From assembly GCF_004376845.1 (NCBI RefSeq), contig NZ_SNUW01000005.1:124001-188000 (forward strand): 64,000 bases of DNA, written 5' to 3'. The stretch is from Psychromonas algarum. GTDB taxonomy: Bacteria; Pseudomonadota; Gammaproteobacteria; Enterobacterales; Psychromonadaceae. Made by a program: the position numbers and the translations under genes. The stretch's first letter is position 1. Each line of letters begins with the position of its first letter. Below, piece by piece: positions 47,489 through 56,260 of this stretch. The notes beneath the pieces were generated by a model. The model was not told the origin of the DNA and did no database searches. It saw only the letters and a program-made list of their open reading frames with translations.

Positions 47489-48790
47489 ATGAGCATTGCG
47501 ACAACAAACCAGCCAACACCAAACAACTTTACTGAACTTGGTCTAATTCAACCCCTGTTAGCACGACTAACTGAGATGAAATACCAACAGCCAACTCCCA
47601 TTCAAGCACAAGCTATTCCAAGTGTTTTAGCAAGACGAGATTTAATTGCTGGTGCAAATACAGGCTCAGGTAAAACAGCTGCGTTTGCTCTTCCGCTATT
47701 ACAGTATCTACATAAAATAAAAACAACAAAGCATAACAATAATGATGGTAATTATGTAACAGGCTTAGTGTTAGTCCCTACTCGTGAACTTGCAAAACAA
47801 GTGGCAGATAGTATCAAGTCTTATGCTGTGCATTTTAACGGTGCAATTAAAACTGTTGCTGTATTTGGCGGTGTTTCAGCTAATACTCAAATGTTAGCTT
47901 TACGTGGAGGTACTGATATTTTAGTGGCAACACCAGGTCGCTTATTAGATTTAATCTCAAGTAATGCCATTAAGTTAGATAACGTCAAAACATTGATACT
48001 AGATGAAGCTGACCGCATGTTAAGCCTTGGTTTTACCGAAGAGCTTGCTTCATTATTAGCATTAATGCCAAAACAAAAACAAACATTACTTTTCTCTGCA
48101 ACGTTTCCTGAACAAGTAAAAGCATTAACATTGGACTTACTTAATGATCCTGTGGAAATTCAGTTACAAAGTGCTGATTCAAGCACATTAGTTCAACGTG
48201 TATTCACTGTTAATAAAGGACAAAAAACCGCCCTGTTAGCACATTTGATTAAGCAACATAAATGGCAACAATCACTTATTTTTGTGAACGCTAAAAATGC
48301 TTGTAATCACTTAGCAGATAAATTGTCTAAACGCGGTATTACTGCGGAAGTATTCCACGGAGATAAAGGACAAGGTGCGCGTACTCGTGTGCTTGATGCG
48401 TTTAAAGCGGGTGAAATTCAAGTATTAATCGCAACCGATATTGCCGCTCGTGGTTTAGATATTGAAAAACTGCCCGTGGTGATCAACTTTGACTTACCAA
48501 GAAGCCCAGCTGATTATATGCACCGAATTGGTCGAAGTGGTCGTGCGGGTGAAGTTGGTTTAGCATTGTCAATTATCGATCATGAAGATTATCATCACTT
48601 CAATGTTATCGAGAAGAAAAACAAACTACGCCTAGAACGAGAACAAGTGGCAGGGTTTGAAACCATTGAATTTGAGAAAGATGTTTTTTCTTCTACAAAT
48701 AAGCCCGTAGCAAAACCAGAAGGCAGTGGTAAGAAAAAACGTAAAAATAAACAACAAGTGAATGCAGATATTTGGCTAGGTAATGTTTAA
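47489..48790 (+). CDS. DEAD-box RNA helicase, RhlE-like
   Basis: 433 residues with the full DEAD-box set: Q-motif FTELGLIQPLLARL...PTPIQAQAIP, Walker A AGANTGSGKTAAF, PTRELAKQV, TPGRLLDL, DEAD in LILDEADRMLSLGF, SAT in LFSATFPEQV, ATDIAARGLDIEKLP and HRIGRSGRAG. The short basic tail (EGSGKKKRKNKQQVNAD) suits RhlE-type helicases of RNA decay or ribosome assembly. The start ATG has no strong ribosome site. Confidence 0.94.
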   Translation: MSIATTNQPTPNNFTELGLIQPLLARLTEMKYQQPTPIQAQAIPSVLARRDLIAGANTGSGKTAAFALPLLQYLHKIKTTKHNNNDGNYVTGLVLVPTRELAKQVADSIKSYAVHFNGAIKTVAVFGGVSANTQMLALRGGTDILVATPGRLLDLISSNAIKLDNVKTLILDEADRMLSLGFTEELASLLALMPKQKQTLLFSATFPEQVKALTLDLLNDPVEIQLQSADSSTLVQRVFTVNKGQKTALLAHLIKQHKWQQSLIFVNAKNACNHLADKLSKRGITAEVFHGDKGQGARTRVLDAFKAGEIQVLIATDIAARGLDIEKLPVVINFDLPRSPADYMHRIGRSGRAGEVGLALSIIDHEDYHHFNVIEKKNKLRLEREQVAGFETIEFEKDVFSSTNKPVAKPEGSGKKKRKNKQQVNADIWLGNV

Positions 48791-48820
48791 TCTACATAAT
48801 AAACCTCTAAGCAAACTGAT

Positions 48821-48836
48821 AGCATCATACGATGCT
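48821..48836 (+). terminator. Hairpin after the helicase gene
   Basis: AGCATC-ATAC-GATGCT followed by GCTTTATT, 31 nt after the stop; a weak terminator. Confidence 0.45.
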
Positions 48837-48881
48837 GCTTTATTAATAGCTGAGGTTGATAAATAACATCATGGAGTAAAT

Positions 48882-49538
48882 ATGATCAAATTTGAGCAAT
48901 CTATAACAAAATCGACAACAGCCAGTTTTGATGTCGACCCTCAATGTGGCTTTACTCCATTGTGTCCAAATGAATTACCCATTGAACAAGGGCATTTAAT
49001 TGCCCATGAACTGAATACACAAGCACAGTTTGCTTCTTACCGAATAGTCAGTAAAGATTGCCACCCTGCTCAAGCCCCTTGGATTGCCAACTCCCTCGAT
49101 GAAATTATGACTCCCGTTATAGGTGATTATCCTAATTTAGATATCAAATGGCCCGCTCATTGTATCGTTGGTACAAAAGGTAATGCTTTGATCCCAGGCT
49201 TACCTGATGAAAATGACTATGATTTTGTCGTTGAAAAAGGAATGGATCCTCTTAAACATCCCTATGGCGCTTGTTACCATGATCTAGCAGAAAATGACAG
49301 CACAGGGATTATTACATGGCTGCTTTCAAAAAAGATTAAAACCATTATCGTCGGTGGATTAGCAACTGATTTTTGCGTGAAAACGACGGTATTACAGCTT
49401 TGCCGAGCAGGCTTTCAAGTCATTGTAAATCTAGCAGCTTGTCGCGGTGTTGCTGAAGAATCAACACAACTTGCTTGCCAAGAAATGCAACAAGCAGGTG
49501 CAATCGTGATCACAGACAGTAAAGCATTGGAGCTGTAA
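48882..49538 (+). CDS. Nicotinamidase-like cysteine hydrolase (isochorismatase fold)
   Basis: 218 residues. Deamidates nicotinamide to nicotinate for NAD salvage. The isochorismatase-fold catalytic set is visible: Asp in SFDVDPQCGFTPLCPNE, Lys in HCIVGTKGNALIPG and Cys in IIVGGLATDFCVKTTVLQL with the cis-peptide before it. Substrate assignment is supported by the next gene, pncB, which begins within its stop codon (TAATG), so nicotinate is passed straight to the phosphoribosyltransferase. It diverges from E. coli PncA in the N-terminal region. Confidence 0.87.
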   Translation: MIKFEQSITKSTTASFDVDPQCGFTPLCPNELPIEQGHLIAHELNTQAQFASYRIVSKDCHPAQAPWIANSLDEIMTPVIGDYPNLDIKWPAHCIVGTKGNALIPGLPDENDYDFVVEKGMDPLKHPYGACYHDLAENDSTGIITWLLSKKIKTIIVGGLATDFCVKTTVLQLCRAGFQVIVNLAACRGVAEESTQLACQEMQQAGAIVITDSKALEL

Positions 49539-50758
49539 TGAATAATCAAAAAGCAGATCGTTATTTAATTAACAGTTTAATGGATATCGATTTTTATAAA
49601 ATAACCATGCTACAAGCTTTTTATCATGCTACTGAATTCCGACTGGTAAATGTACAATGGAAATTTACTTGTCGTAATAAAGAAGATATTGATTTAACCA
49701 ACTTAATCCCCGAAATTCAGCGCCAACTCGAACATCTATGTACCCTCTCTTTCAGTGATCAAGAACTTATTTATCTATCTCAATATTCATATATTAAACC
49801 TGACTTTATTGAGTTTTTGCGCATCTTCAAACTAAACATGAAATTTGTACAGTTACATTCAGATGGTCACAATATTAGTTTACGTTTTGACGGCCCACTA
49901 TTACATGTGAGTTTATTAGAAATTTATGCTTTATCTATCATCAGTGAATTACATACTTACCAAAATTGTAATGGTTTTAACCTGTTTATTGCCAGAGAAA
50001 AATTAGCCTTAAAAATGAAACTACTTGAAGCAGAAAAAGAGTTACAAAATTTTAACTTTATCGATTTTGGTACTCGTCGTCGTGCAAGTAAAGAATGGCA
50101 AAAAGAGGTATTACAAACCTTAAAAAAACAATTACCTAATACTTTTTTAGGCACCAGTAACTTACACTTTGCACGAACATTAAACTTACCCGTTGTTGGA
50201 ACAATGGCACATGAGTGGTTTCAAAGCTGGCAAGCTGTAACACGTTTAGCTGATGCTCAAAAAGCGGCATTAGAGGGCTGGGTTAGAGAATATCGAGGTG
50301 AATTGGGTATTGCATTAACTGATTGTTATTCCATGGATTCCTTTATCCAAGATTTTTCTGATCCTTATTTTGGCAAGCTTTATGATGGGTTACGTCATGA
50401 TAGTGGATGCCCCTATATTTGGGGTGAAAAAGCAATTCGTTTATATCAAGATATGGGCATTGACCCCATGAATAAAACCTTAGTATTTAGCGACTCATTA
50501 GATTTCCCATTGATGATAGAAATTTGGAAACGTTTCAGAGGCCGCATTAAGGTTTCTTTTGGGATTGGTACTAATTTAATGAATGATGTAGGTAATGTAC
50601 CACTAAATATCGTTATTAAAATGGTAACAGTAAATAACAAACCTGTAGCCAAAATATCAGATGAGCCGGGTAAAAGCATGTGTGAAGACATTGGTTATTT
50701 ACAATACTTAGCCACTCAATATGGCATAGATCCAAGCACTGTTAAAACATCAAAATAG
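49538..50758 (+). CDS. pncB: Nicotinate phosphoribosyltransferase
   Basis: Condenses nicotinate with PRPP to nicotinate mononucleotide. 406 residues, E. coli PncB type: LMDIDFYKITMLQAFYH, FIDFGTRRRASKEWQ, GTSNLHFARTLNLPVVGTMAHEW with the catalytic-loop His, RHDSGCPYIWGEKAI and SFGIGTNLMND. Translationally coupled to the nicotinamidase gene; the pair forms a two-step salvage operon. Confidence 0.95.
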   Translation: MNNQKADRYLINSLMDIDFYKITMLQAFYHATEFRLVNVQWKFTCRNKEDIDLTNLIPEIQRQLEHLCTLSFSDQELIYLSQYSYIKPDFIEFLRIFKLNMKFVQLHSDGHNISLRFDGPLLHVSLLEIYALSIISELHTYQNCNGFNLFIAREKLALKMKLLEAEKELQNFNFIDFGTRRRASKEWQKEVLQTLKKQLPNTFLGTSNLHFARTLNLPVVGTMAHEWFQSWQAVTRLADAQKAALEGWVREYRGELGIALTDCYSMDSFIQDFSDPYFGKLYDGLRHDSGCPYIWGEKAIRLYQDMGIDPMNKTLVFSDSLDFPLMIEIWKRFRGRIKVSFGIGTNLMNDVGNVPLNIVIKMVTVNNKPVAKISDEPGKSMCEDIGYLQYLATQYGIDPSTVKTSK

Positions 50759-50769
50759 TTTTATTATTT

Positions 50770-50830
50770 TCATCCTTAAAATCCATAAACATTAACATTA
50801 ACATTAACATTAACACCTATTTTAGGATGA
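50770..50830. repeat. Hairpin with hexanucleotide tandem repeat in its loop
   Basis: Arms TCATCCTTAAAAT (50770-50782) and ATTTTAGGATGA (50819-50830) pair with one bulge. The loop contains ATTAAC repeated exactly four times (50791-50814). It lies between convergent pncB and fumC and may act as a terminator; the repeat could vary in copy number. Confidence 0.65.
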
Positions 50831-50882
50831 ATTTTATATTGCACTCAACTAATACTTTTTTATCAATAGCTTAAAACATGTA

Positions 50883-52289
50883 TTACACAATACTATTAGT
50901 GTGATTAGTATTGATCCCACCTTCCGTTAATTTAGCTGGATCAAGTAGCACAGTTAACTCTTCCCGTGATAAATCTGTGTGTTCAACAGCTACATCGATA
51001 ATCGCTCGGCCTTCAGCATAGGCAATCTTGGCAATTTTTGCTGCCTTTTCATAACCTATAACAGGATTTAATGCGGTAACCAAAATTGGGTTTCTTGTTA
51101 GTGCATGTTTTAAATTTTCTTCATTTACTGTAAAGGTTTTAATCGCCTTATCCGCTAGTAACACACTCACATTCGCTAAGATATCAATGCTAAACAATAA
51201 ATTATGCGCAACTAAAGGTAACATCACATTTAATTCGAAATTACCTGACTGCCCTGCAATAGTAATGGCAGCATCGTTACCGATAACTTGTGCTCCCACC
51301 ATAGCGGCAGACTCTGCAATCACAGGGTTCACTTTACCAGGCATAATAGAAGATCCAGGCTGCAATGCTTGTAACTGTATCTCCCCTAAACCTGCTAATG
51401 GGCCTGAATTCATCCAACGTAAGTCATTCGCAATTTTGATGATCGAAACCGCCGTTGCTTTTAATTGTCCAGATAGTGAAACAACAATGTCTTGGGTGGC
51501 TATATGTGTGAAAAAGTTTTCGGCAGGTGTAAATTGTAATCCTGTCATGTCAGAAAGCATTCCATTAAATATTTTTGCAAATCGAGGATCTGCATTAATA
51601 CCTGTACCTACCGCCGTACCACCTTGTGCCAAACTTTGTATGCTTACTTGTAAGGATTGTAAATGTTGAATATTTTGTTGTATTTGAGAAGCCCAAGCAT
51701 TTAAGCTTTGACTTAAACGAACAGGCATTGCATCCATTAAATGAGTTCGCCCCGTTTTTATATGCTGATCAACACTATTTGCTTTATCGTGTGTTGTCAC
51801 AACAAGTTTTTGTAATGCAGGAAGTAAGTTGTTGTGTAAAGTAAGGGATGCACTAACATGAATAGCCGTTGGAATAACATCATTACTGCTTTGACTACAA
51901 TTGATATGATCATTTGCGCAAACATTTTCACCATACAATTGACTGCTGATCCTCGCTAATACTTCATTAGCATTCATATTTGTACTCGTAGCAGATCCTG
52001 TTTGAAAAATATCGATAGGGAAATGACTCATCAATTCAGGATCAGCTAACAACTGAGTAACTGCTTGATTAATCGCAGCTCCCATTTTTTCAGGGATCTG
52101 CTGTAACTCAACATTGCTTTTAGCTGCCGCAGCTTTAATTAATAATAATGAACGAATAAAAGATTCAGGTAATGGTTTGCCGCTGACAGGGAAGTTATTA
52201 ATAGCACGTTGTGTTTGTGCTCCATAGAGTGCTTCTTTGGCGACTTCAATTTTTCCCATGCTATCTTGTTCTGTACGAGTGTTTTTCAT
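50883..52289 (-). CDS. fumC: Fumarate hydratase, class II
   Basis: Interconverts fumarate and malate in the TCA cycle. 468 residues of the fumarase/aspartase superfamily: TEQDSMGKIEVAKEALYGAQ, IFQTGSATSTNMNANEVLA, GRTHLMDAMPVRLSQ and the catalytic serine loop GSSIMPGKVNPVIAESAAMV. THLMDA and the overall N-terminus favour fumarase over aspartate ammonia-lyase, whose motif here would be GAGTSTNMN. Oxygen-stable, Fe-S-free enzyme. Confidence 0.93.
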   Translation of the reverse strand: MKNTRTEQDSMGKIEVAKEALYGAQTQRAINNFPVSGKPLPESFIRSLLLIKAAAAKSNVELQQIPEKMGAAINQAVTQLLADPELMSHFPIDIFQTGSATSTNMNANEVLARISSQLYGENVCANDHINCSQSSNDVIPTAIHVSASLTLHNNLLPALQKLVVTTHDKANSVDQHIKTGRTHLMDAMPVRLSQSLNAWASQIQQNIQHLQSLQVSIQSLAQGGTAVGTGINADPRFAKIFNGMLSDMTGLQFTPAENFFTHIATQDIVVSLSGQLKATAVSIIKIANDLRWMNSGPLAGLGEIQLQALQPGSSIMPGKVNPVIAESAAMVGAQVIGNDAAITIAGQSGNFELNVMLPLVAHNLLFSIDILANVSVLLADKAIKTFTVNEENLKHALTRNPILVTALNPVIGYEKAAKIAKIAYAEGRAIIDVAVEHTDLSREELTVLLDPAKLTEGGINTNHTNSIV

Positions 52290-52387
52290 GTTAAATCCTC
52301 AATCATTAAAGTAGATGAATCGATTTAAATGGAAGTAATCACATAATACTAGCAGGTCGTAGAGCGTAAGTTGTAAAAGTAAACGAG

Positions 52388-52415
52388 AAAAGTGAATATA
52401 TAGATATTCACTTTT
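52388..52415. terminator. Terminator downstream of the MYG1-family gene
   Basis: Stem AAAAGTGAATAT / ATATTCACTTTT with loop ATAG, 52 nt after the stop. T-runs occur on both sides; for the minus-strand gene the tail is CTTTTC. Confidence 0.65.
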
Positions 52416-52466
52416 TTATTGGAATTGATAGTGTGTCTTATTGTTCGAATAACTACGCTTATGAAA

Positions 52467-53336
52467 TTACGCTTGTAAAGCCATTGCCGCCATTTTCATC
52501 GTACTTGCAAATGATTCAGAACCCGCAATGAATAAACCATTATGGCAGAACATTGCATCTTCAATCCCCGTCACTTCTTGTAATGCTTTGTCATTCAAAC
52601 CAGCCCACGCTGCTGGCAATGATTTTCTATCTTCAAACGACCCAGGCTCTACTGGTACGGTTTGAATTCTCCACTGACCTGTTTGTGATGGATACACCAT
52701 GTATAAAGCGGTAGAAGATAATGCATGAACGGTTCTTTTCCATGGAATATATTTTTCTAATACTATCACTCTTGGATCTTCAGCATCTTCTATTGCTTTA
52801 GCTACAATCGCTTTTGCATTAATGCCACCACTTGCAGAGGCAATAAAACGCAATAAAACAGATGATGCAAATTCAACGGCTTGTTCAAAACTTCCATCAA
52901 AATCAGCATCTTCTTGCCAAGTTGGATTAAACATTGAAATAGTTTGACTCAAACTAATACCTGTTGATACTCCTTCTACATGACCACAATCTATTGCATC
53001 GATATTAGAAACAAGTCCCGCATCAACTGAATTAGCAACCTCTTGATCACCTTGGCAAAGTGTTAAACCATATTTTTGCCAAATCAAACCAAATGAAGAA
53101 TAAGGAATACCATTTTCTCGTTCCCCTGCTCCACCACGTTGATGATGATCAAAACGTCCTGCATCAGCATCATAAACACCACCAACATCCAGAACGATGT
53201 CAGCTTTATTAATAAGCTCTAAATCGCGAGTACGGATGAGTTCATAAGAAGGAAAGATATTTTTTAGTGTTGCAACACTAAAAACATCATCAGCGTGAAA
53301 GTTACCGTTATGCGTTGCTATTGTTATATTATTCAT
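52467..53336 (-). CDS. MYG1-family (UPF0160) DHH-like hydrolase
   Basis: 289 residues of the MYG1 family, a predicted metal-dependent nuclease related to DHH phosphoesterases. Motifs: ATHNGNFHADDVFSVATL with the HxD, VLDVGGVYDADAGRFDHHQRGG with the DHH-like HH, NIDAIDCGHVEG and LPAAWAGLNDKAL. Eukaryotic MYG1 is an RNA exonuclease; the bacterial role is unknown. Stands alone. Confidence 0.92.
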   Translation of the reverse strand: MNNITIATHNGNFHADDVFSVATLKNIFPSYELIRTRDLELINKADIVLDVGGVYDADAGRFDHHQRGGAGERENGIPYSSFGLIWQKYGLTLCQGDQEVANSVDAGLVSNIDAIDCGHVEGVSTGISLSQTISMFNPTWQEDADFDGSFEQAVEFASSVLLRFIASASGGINAKAIVAKAIEDAEDPRVIVLEKYIPWKRTVHALSSTALYMVYPSQTGQWRIQTVPVEPGSFEDRKSLPAAWAGLNDKALQEVTGIEDAMFCHNGLFIAGSESFASTMKMAAMALQA

Positions 53337-53722
53337 ATGTATTGCTTATTTATTAAGTGTCTTTTTGCAAAGAAAAAGAGATGATCAGCTACTTTTTAAT
53401 AACACTTTATTTTATGTTATCAATCAGCGAGAAATATAACCGACTACTATAGCAAGCTCATTACAAATAAACGATGTTAAATACCTATATCAGCATTCAT
53501 TATTGTTGATAGTGATAGATTATTTACAACAACAAAGTAAATCATGTAGTGATAAACGACAAATTGTAAAAAGCTTTTATCACAAAAAAAGCATAACTGA
53601 AGAAAATACTGATTTTATCCTATTCAATCAGTATTTTTGCGGGCTGACGCTTTGTTTCTTTCTATACTCATTCACTAAAGCTAGGTAAGATAGCGACCTA
53701 AATTTTATCAAGGAGTAACTAA
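53337..53722. other. Intergenic region with an orphan terminator
   Basis: 386 nt without a convincing protein gene. On the plus strand AAATACTGATT (53604-53614) pairs with AATCAGTATTT (53626-53636) followed by T, a good intrinsic terminator with no gene ending before it. A small RNA transcribed from about 53480 to 53638 would explain it. A 61-codon frame spanning the hairpin looks spurious. Confidence 0.35.
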
Positions 53723-54322
53723 ATGATTGTGCTGGATGAGATAGTAAAAATCCTAACATTTTATCATGGGGAAAATAACTTCAATATGAATCCCCTTGTA
53801 CCACGTGAAATCGAGCATTATGCACGTGCGGTTTTAGATATCCCTGATGATGAATATGTTTTGGCGGCGATGCGTACCTCTTTTACAAAGTTTCATCGAG
53901 GGATCGTAATAGGACGTGATGGTATTTATTGGCAAAATGACATTAAAGTTGAAACCTCAGTCAATTTCTTAACATGGCGTCAAATGAGTGAGCAGAAGAG
54001 TTCATTTAGAGCCCGTAGAACAACTGTTGAACTAGGTAATGGTGCAGTATTTGATAATACAGGTTCACTCAATAAAACCAGTGTGATGATCAATATCCTT
54101 GATTTGTTAATCGACAAATATGAAGAACAAGAAACAGACCGAGATGGTTTTGTTTTCGATGGTCTAGATTTAAGCGAACTTATGCGTTCAGTGCCAGAAA
54201 ATAAAGCAGAACTTAAAGCTGAAAGTGCAGAAAGTGCAGCCGCCGCTTCAACTGTTAGTTTCTTTTCAATTATTGTTAGCTTATTTAATGGTAGTTTATT
54301 CAGAAAATCAGAAACTAAATAA
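53723..54322 (+). CDS. Uncharacterised protein, possible PH-like domain
   Basis: 199 residues, not recognised with confidence. After a helical N-terminus (VLDEIVKILTFYHGENN) the central part alternates strands in a way that suggests a small beta-barrel of bacterial PH-domain kind: YVLAAMRTSFTKFHRGIVIG, DGIYWQND, FLTWRQMSEQ and TTVELGNGAVFDN. The C-terminal third has an Ala/Glu-rich segment (ENKAELKAESAESAAAAS) and a short hydrophobic stretch (TVSFFSIIVSLFNGSLF) that could touch a membrane. Start follows AAGGAG. Monocistronic, ended by a strong terminator. Confidence 0.75.
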   Translation: MIVLDEIVKILTFYHGENNFNMNPLVPREIEHYARAVLDIPDDEYVLAAMRTSFTKFHRGIVIGRDGIYWQNDIKVETSVNFLTWRQMSEQKSSFRARRTTVELGNGAVFDNTGSLNKTSVMINILDLLIDKYEEQETDRDGFVFDGLDLSELMRSVPENKAELKAESAESAAAASTVSFFSIIVSLFNGSLFRKSETK

Positions 54323-54346
54323 ACCAAGCACAAATGAGAAAGCAAT

Positions 54347-54376
54347 AAAAAACTCAGCTAATTAGCTGAGTTTTTT
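54347..54376. terminator. Bidirectional terminator (30-bp perfect palindrome)
   Basis: AAAAAACTCAGCTAA followed directly by its reverse complement. Lies between the PH-like gene (+) and the MFS gene (-), serving both. Confidence 0.9.
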
Positions 54377-54413
54377 ATACACCAAAGAAAATAACAGGTA
54401 CTTATATAATAGC

Positions 54414-55613
54414 TTAAATAGCTGTACTCTCAGTTAATGACACTTCATCTAACTGCACATGTGAACTGACTAACGCCCCAAAAAGTGCAATACAACTTGC
54501 CACCATCATCACAAGCACCATTGGCCACATTGAATCGGTTATTAATATGGCAGCAATAGCACTTACTACAGCTGCGGTAACATACTGAGTAGCCCCTAAA
54601 ACAGCAGCCGCTACTCCTGCATTTTTTCCAAAATAAAACATAAAACAAGCACTCGAATTAGGCATAATACCACCCATTGCTGCAATAATAGTCACAAAAC
54701 CAAATACGCTTACCCATAAATGTTCTGAGAAAAATGCAGTTGCACTAACTAATATCAGCACTCCCGTAAATTGCATGCTTAGAAATATTTTTAATAAAGA
54801 GCTTGGTTCATGTTTATGCAATAGGAAATTATTCAATCTATTGATGACCACCACACCTGCAACATTCAAAAATAATAAAATAGAGAATACCGTTTCAGAA
54901 ACACCAAAATGTTCGATATAAGCAAAAGGAACATTTGTTAAAAATGTCATCAATACCGATAATGCAAAAGCTTGTGCTAATAAATACCCTAAAGCTTGAC
55001 GCTCTCTGAACACACTTAAATATCCCATTCTCTTGATACTGTGCTGCACTCTATTTTGTTTTGGCATAATAAAAATAACGCATAAAGTCACTAAACTGCC
55101 CATCAAACCTAATGAAGTAAAAATCCACTCCCAATTTAATGTTTTTAATATAAGCGTACCCACTGAAGGTGCAATTGAAGGCGCTAACATGGTGATCAAC
55201 ATGATCAAAGAAAATAAACGAGCCGAGTCTTTACCGACAGTATTATCACGAATGATTGCTGGCACTCCCACAACAGCGATACCGCCACCAATAGCTTGAA
55301 ACAAACGTAATGCCCAAAGTAAATGCAATGACGTGGCATAAGGGATTAAAAAACTACCAAGAGAAAACAATACCAAGCCAAGTACGATAATAGGTTTACG
55401 ACCAAATTTATCAGATAACGGCCCGCCGATTATTTGTCCAATAGCCAAGCCTAAAATATACAAACTAACGGTGATCGCAATTAATGAAATATCGGCATTT
55501 AAATCCGTAGCCATTATTGGAATTGCCGATAAATAACCATCGGTCGCAAAAGGTGTTAATGCAGAAATGCCTGCCAATAGCAGTAATAATGGCATAGCGA
55601 TATGTTTACTCAT
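54414..55613 (-). CDS. MFS drug exporter, Bcr/CflA family
   Basis: 399-residue proton-coupled exporter with twelve helices. LSALTPFATDGYLSAIPIMA (typical DHA1 Bcr/CflA helix 1 with its Asp), motif A GGPLSDKFGRKPIIVLG and motif C-like AIGGGIAVVGVPAI in helix 5. Substrate unknown. Divergent from a MarR-family gene with a palindromic operator between them, the usual local repressor arrangement. Confidence 0.93.
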   Translation of the reverse strand: MSKHIAMPLLLLLAGISALTPFATDGYLSAIPIMATDLNADISLIAITVSLYILGLAIGQIIGGPLSDKFGRKPIIVLGLVLFSLGSFLIPYATSLHLLWALRLFQAIGGGIAVVGVPAIIRDNTVGKDSARLFSLIMLITMLAPSIAPSVGTLILKTLNWEWIFTSLGLMGSLVTLCVIFIMPKQNRVQHSIKRMGYLSVFRERQALGYLLAQAFALSVLMTFLTNVPFAYIEHFGVSETVFSILLFLNVAGVVVINRLNNFLLHKHEPSSLLKIFLSMQFTGVLILVSATAFFSEHLWVSVFGFVTIIAAMGGIMPNSSACFMFYFGKNAGVAAAVLGATQYVTAAVVSAIAAILITDSMWPMVLVMMVASCIALFGALVSSHVQLDEVSLTESTAI

Positions 55614-55666
55614 AAAACCTCAGTTTTTATTTATCTTTCCAGAAAGAAAAGATGTTAACTGGATAT

Positions 55667-55684
55667 TACCTTTCTAGCAAGGTA
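55667..55684. promoter_or_regulatory. Probable MarR operator
   Basis: TACCTT-TCTAGC-AAGGTA is an 18-bp near-perfect palindrome (only one symmetric pair mismatched) in the short gap between the divergent MFS and MarR genes. A second imperfect repeat, ATCTTT...AAAGAT type, lies at about 55633-55653. Confidence 0.65.
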
Positions 55685-55710
55685 TATTGCCATTATCTGG
55701 GAGAGTCAAA

Positions 55711-56205
55711 ATGATCGATAAACAAACACCTGTCACTAATATACTTAAACTAACCAAAGAAAACTGGCCACAATCCTATCAAGGGTTATCACCTGAAATA
55801 TTACGTATTTATCGAGTTCATGATCATTTGTATCAGCATCTCAATCAGGTATTAACTGCATATAATCTCCAAGCTGCAGACTTTGGTGCTTTAGAAACCC
55901 TAAGAAAGCAAGCCGTGCCTTATTCATTATCGCCTACTGAATTATCAACGGCGATGTTGTTTACATCAGGCGGTTTAACAAAAGTGTTAAAGCGCATAAC
56001 AGATGCAGGGTTAGTTCAGCGCATTAATAATCCAAATGATAAAAGAGGAAAGTTAGTACAATTAACTGAAGCGGGAGAACAGTTAATTAACCGAATTATT
56101 GTTGACTTACATACACAGGAACAGAAAAAACTAGCTATCCTATCTAAGGATGAAAAACACACTTTAAATAAGCTACTTAATAAAATGTTAGGTATCTGGG
56201 AATAA
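55711..56205 (+). CDS. MarR-family transcriptional regulator
   Basis: 164-residue winged-helix repressor: LRKQAVPYSLSPTELSTAML and SGGLTKVLKRITDAGLVQRI form the helix-turn-helix, followed by the wing NPNDKRGKLVQLTEAG. Longer than the usual 140-150 residues by an N-terminal segment. I take ATG 55711 after GGGAGAG rather than the start 24 nt upstream. Likely controls itself and the divergent MFS exporter. Confidence 0.92.
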   Translation: MIDKQTPVTNILKLTKENWPQSYQGLSPEILRIYRVHDHLYQHLNQVLTAYNLQAADFGALETLRKQAVPYSLSPTELSTAMLFTSGGLTKVLKRITDAGLVQRINNPNDKRGKLVQLTEAGEQLINRIIVDLHTQEQKKLAILSKDEKHTLNKLLNKMLGIWE

Positions 56206-56260
56206 TAATCACATTAGCTAAACAGTATTTTCAATAAAAAATTCATATAAAGGGAAGTTT

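Noticed and set aside
51187-51669. 160-codon plus-strand frame
   Set aside because: Shadow of fumC.
53503-53688. 61-codon frame
   Set aside because: Spans an intrinsic terminator hairpin and has no ribosome site or family resemblance.
54347-54376. 30-bp palindrome as an attachment or recombination site
   Set aside because: A- and T-runs at its ends and position between convergent genes make it a bidirectional terminator.
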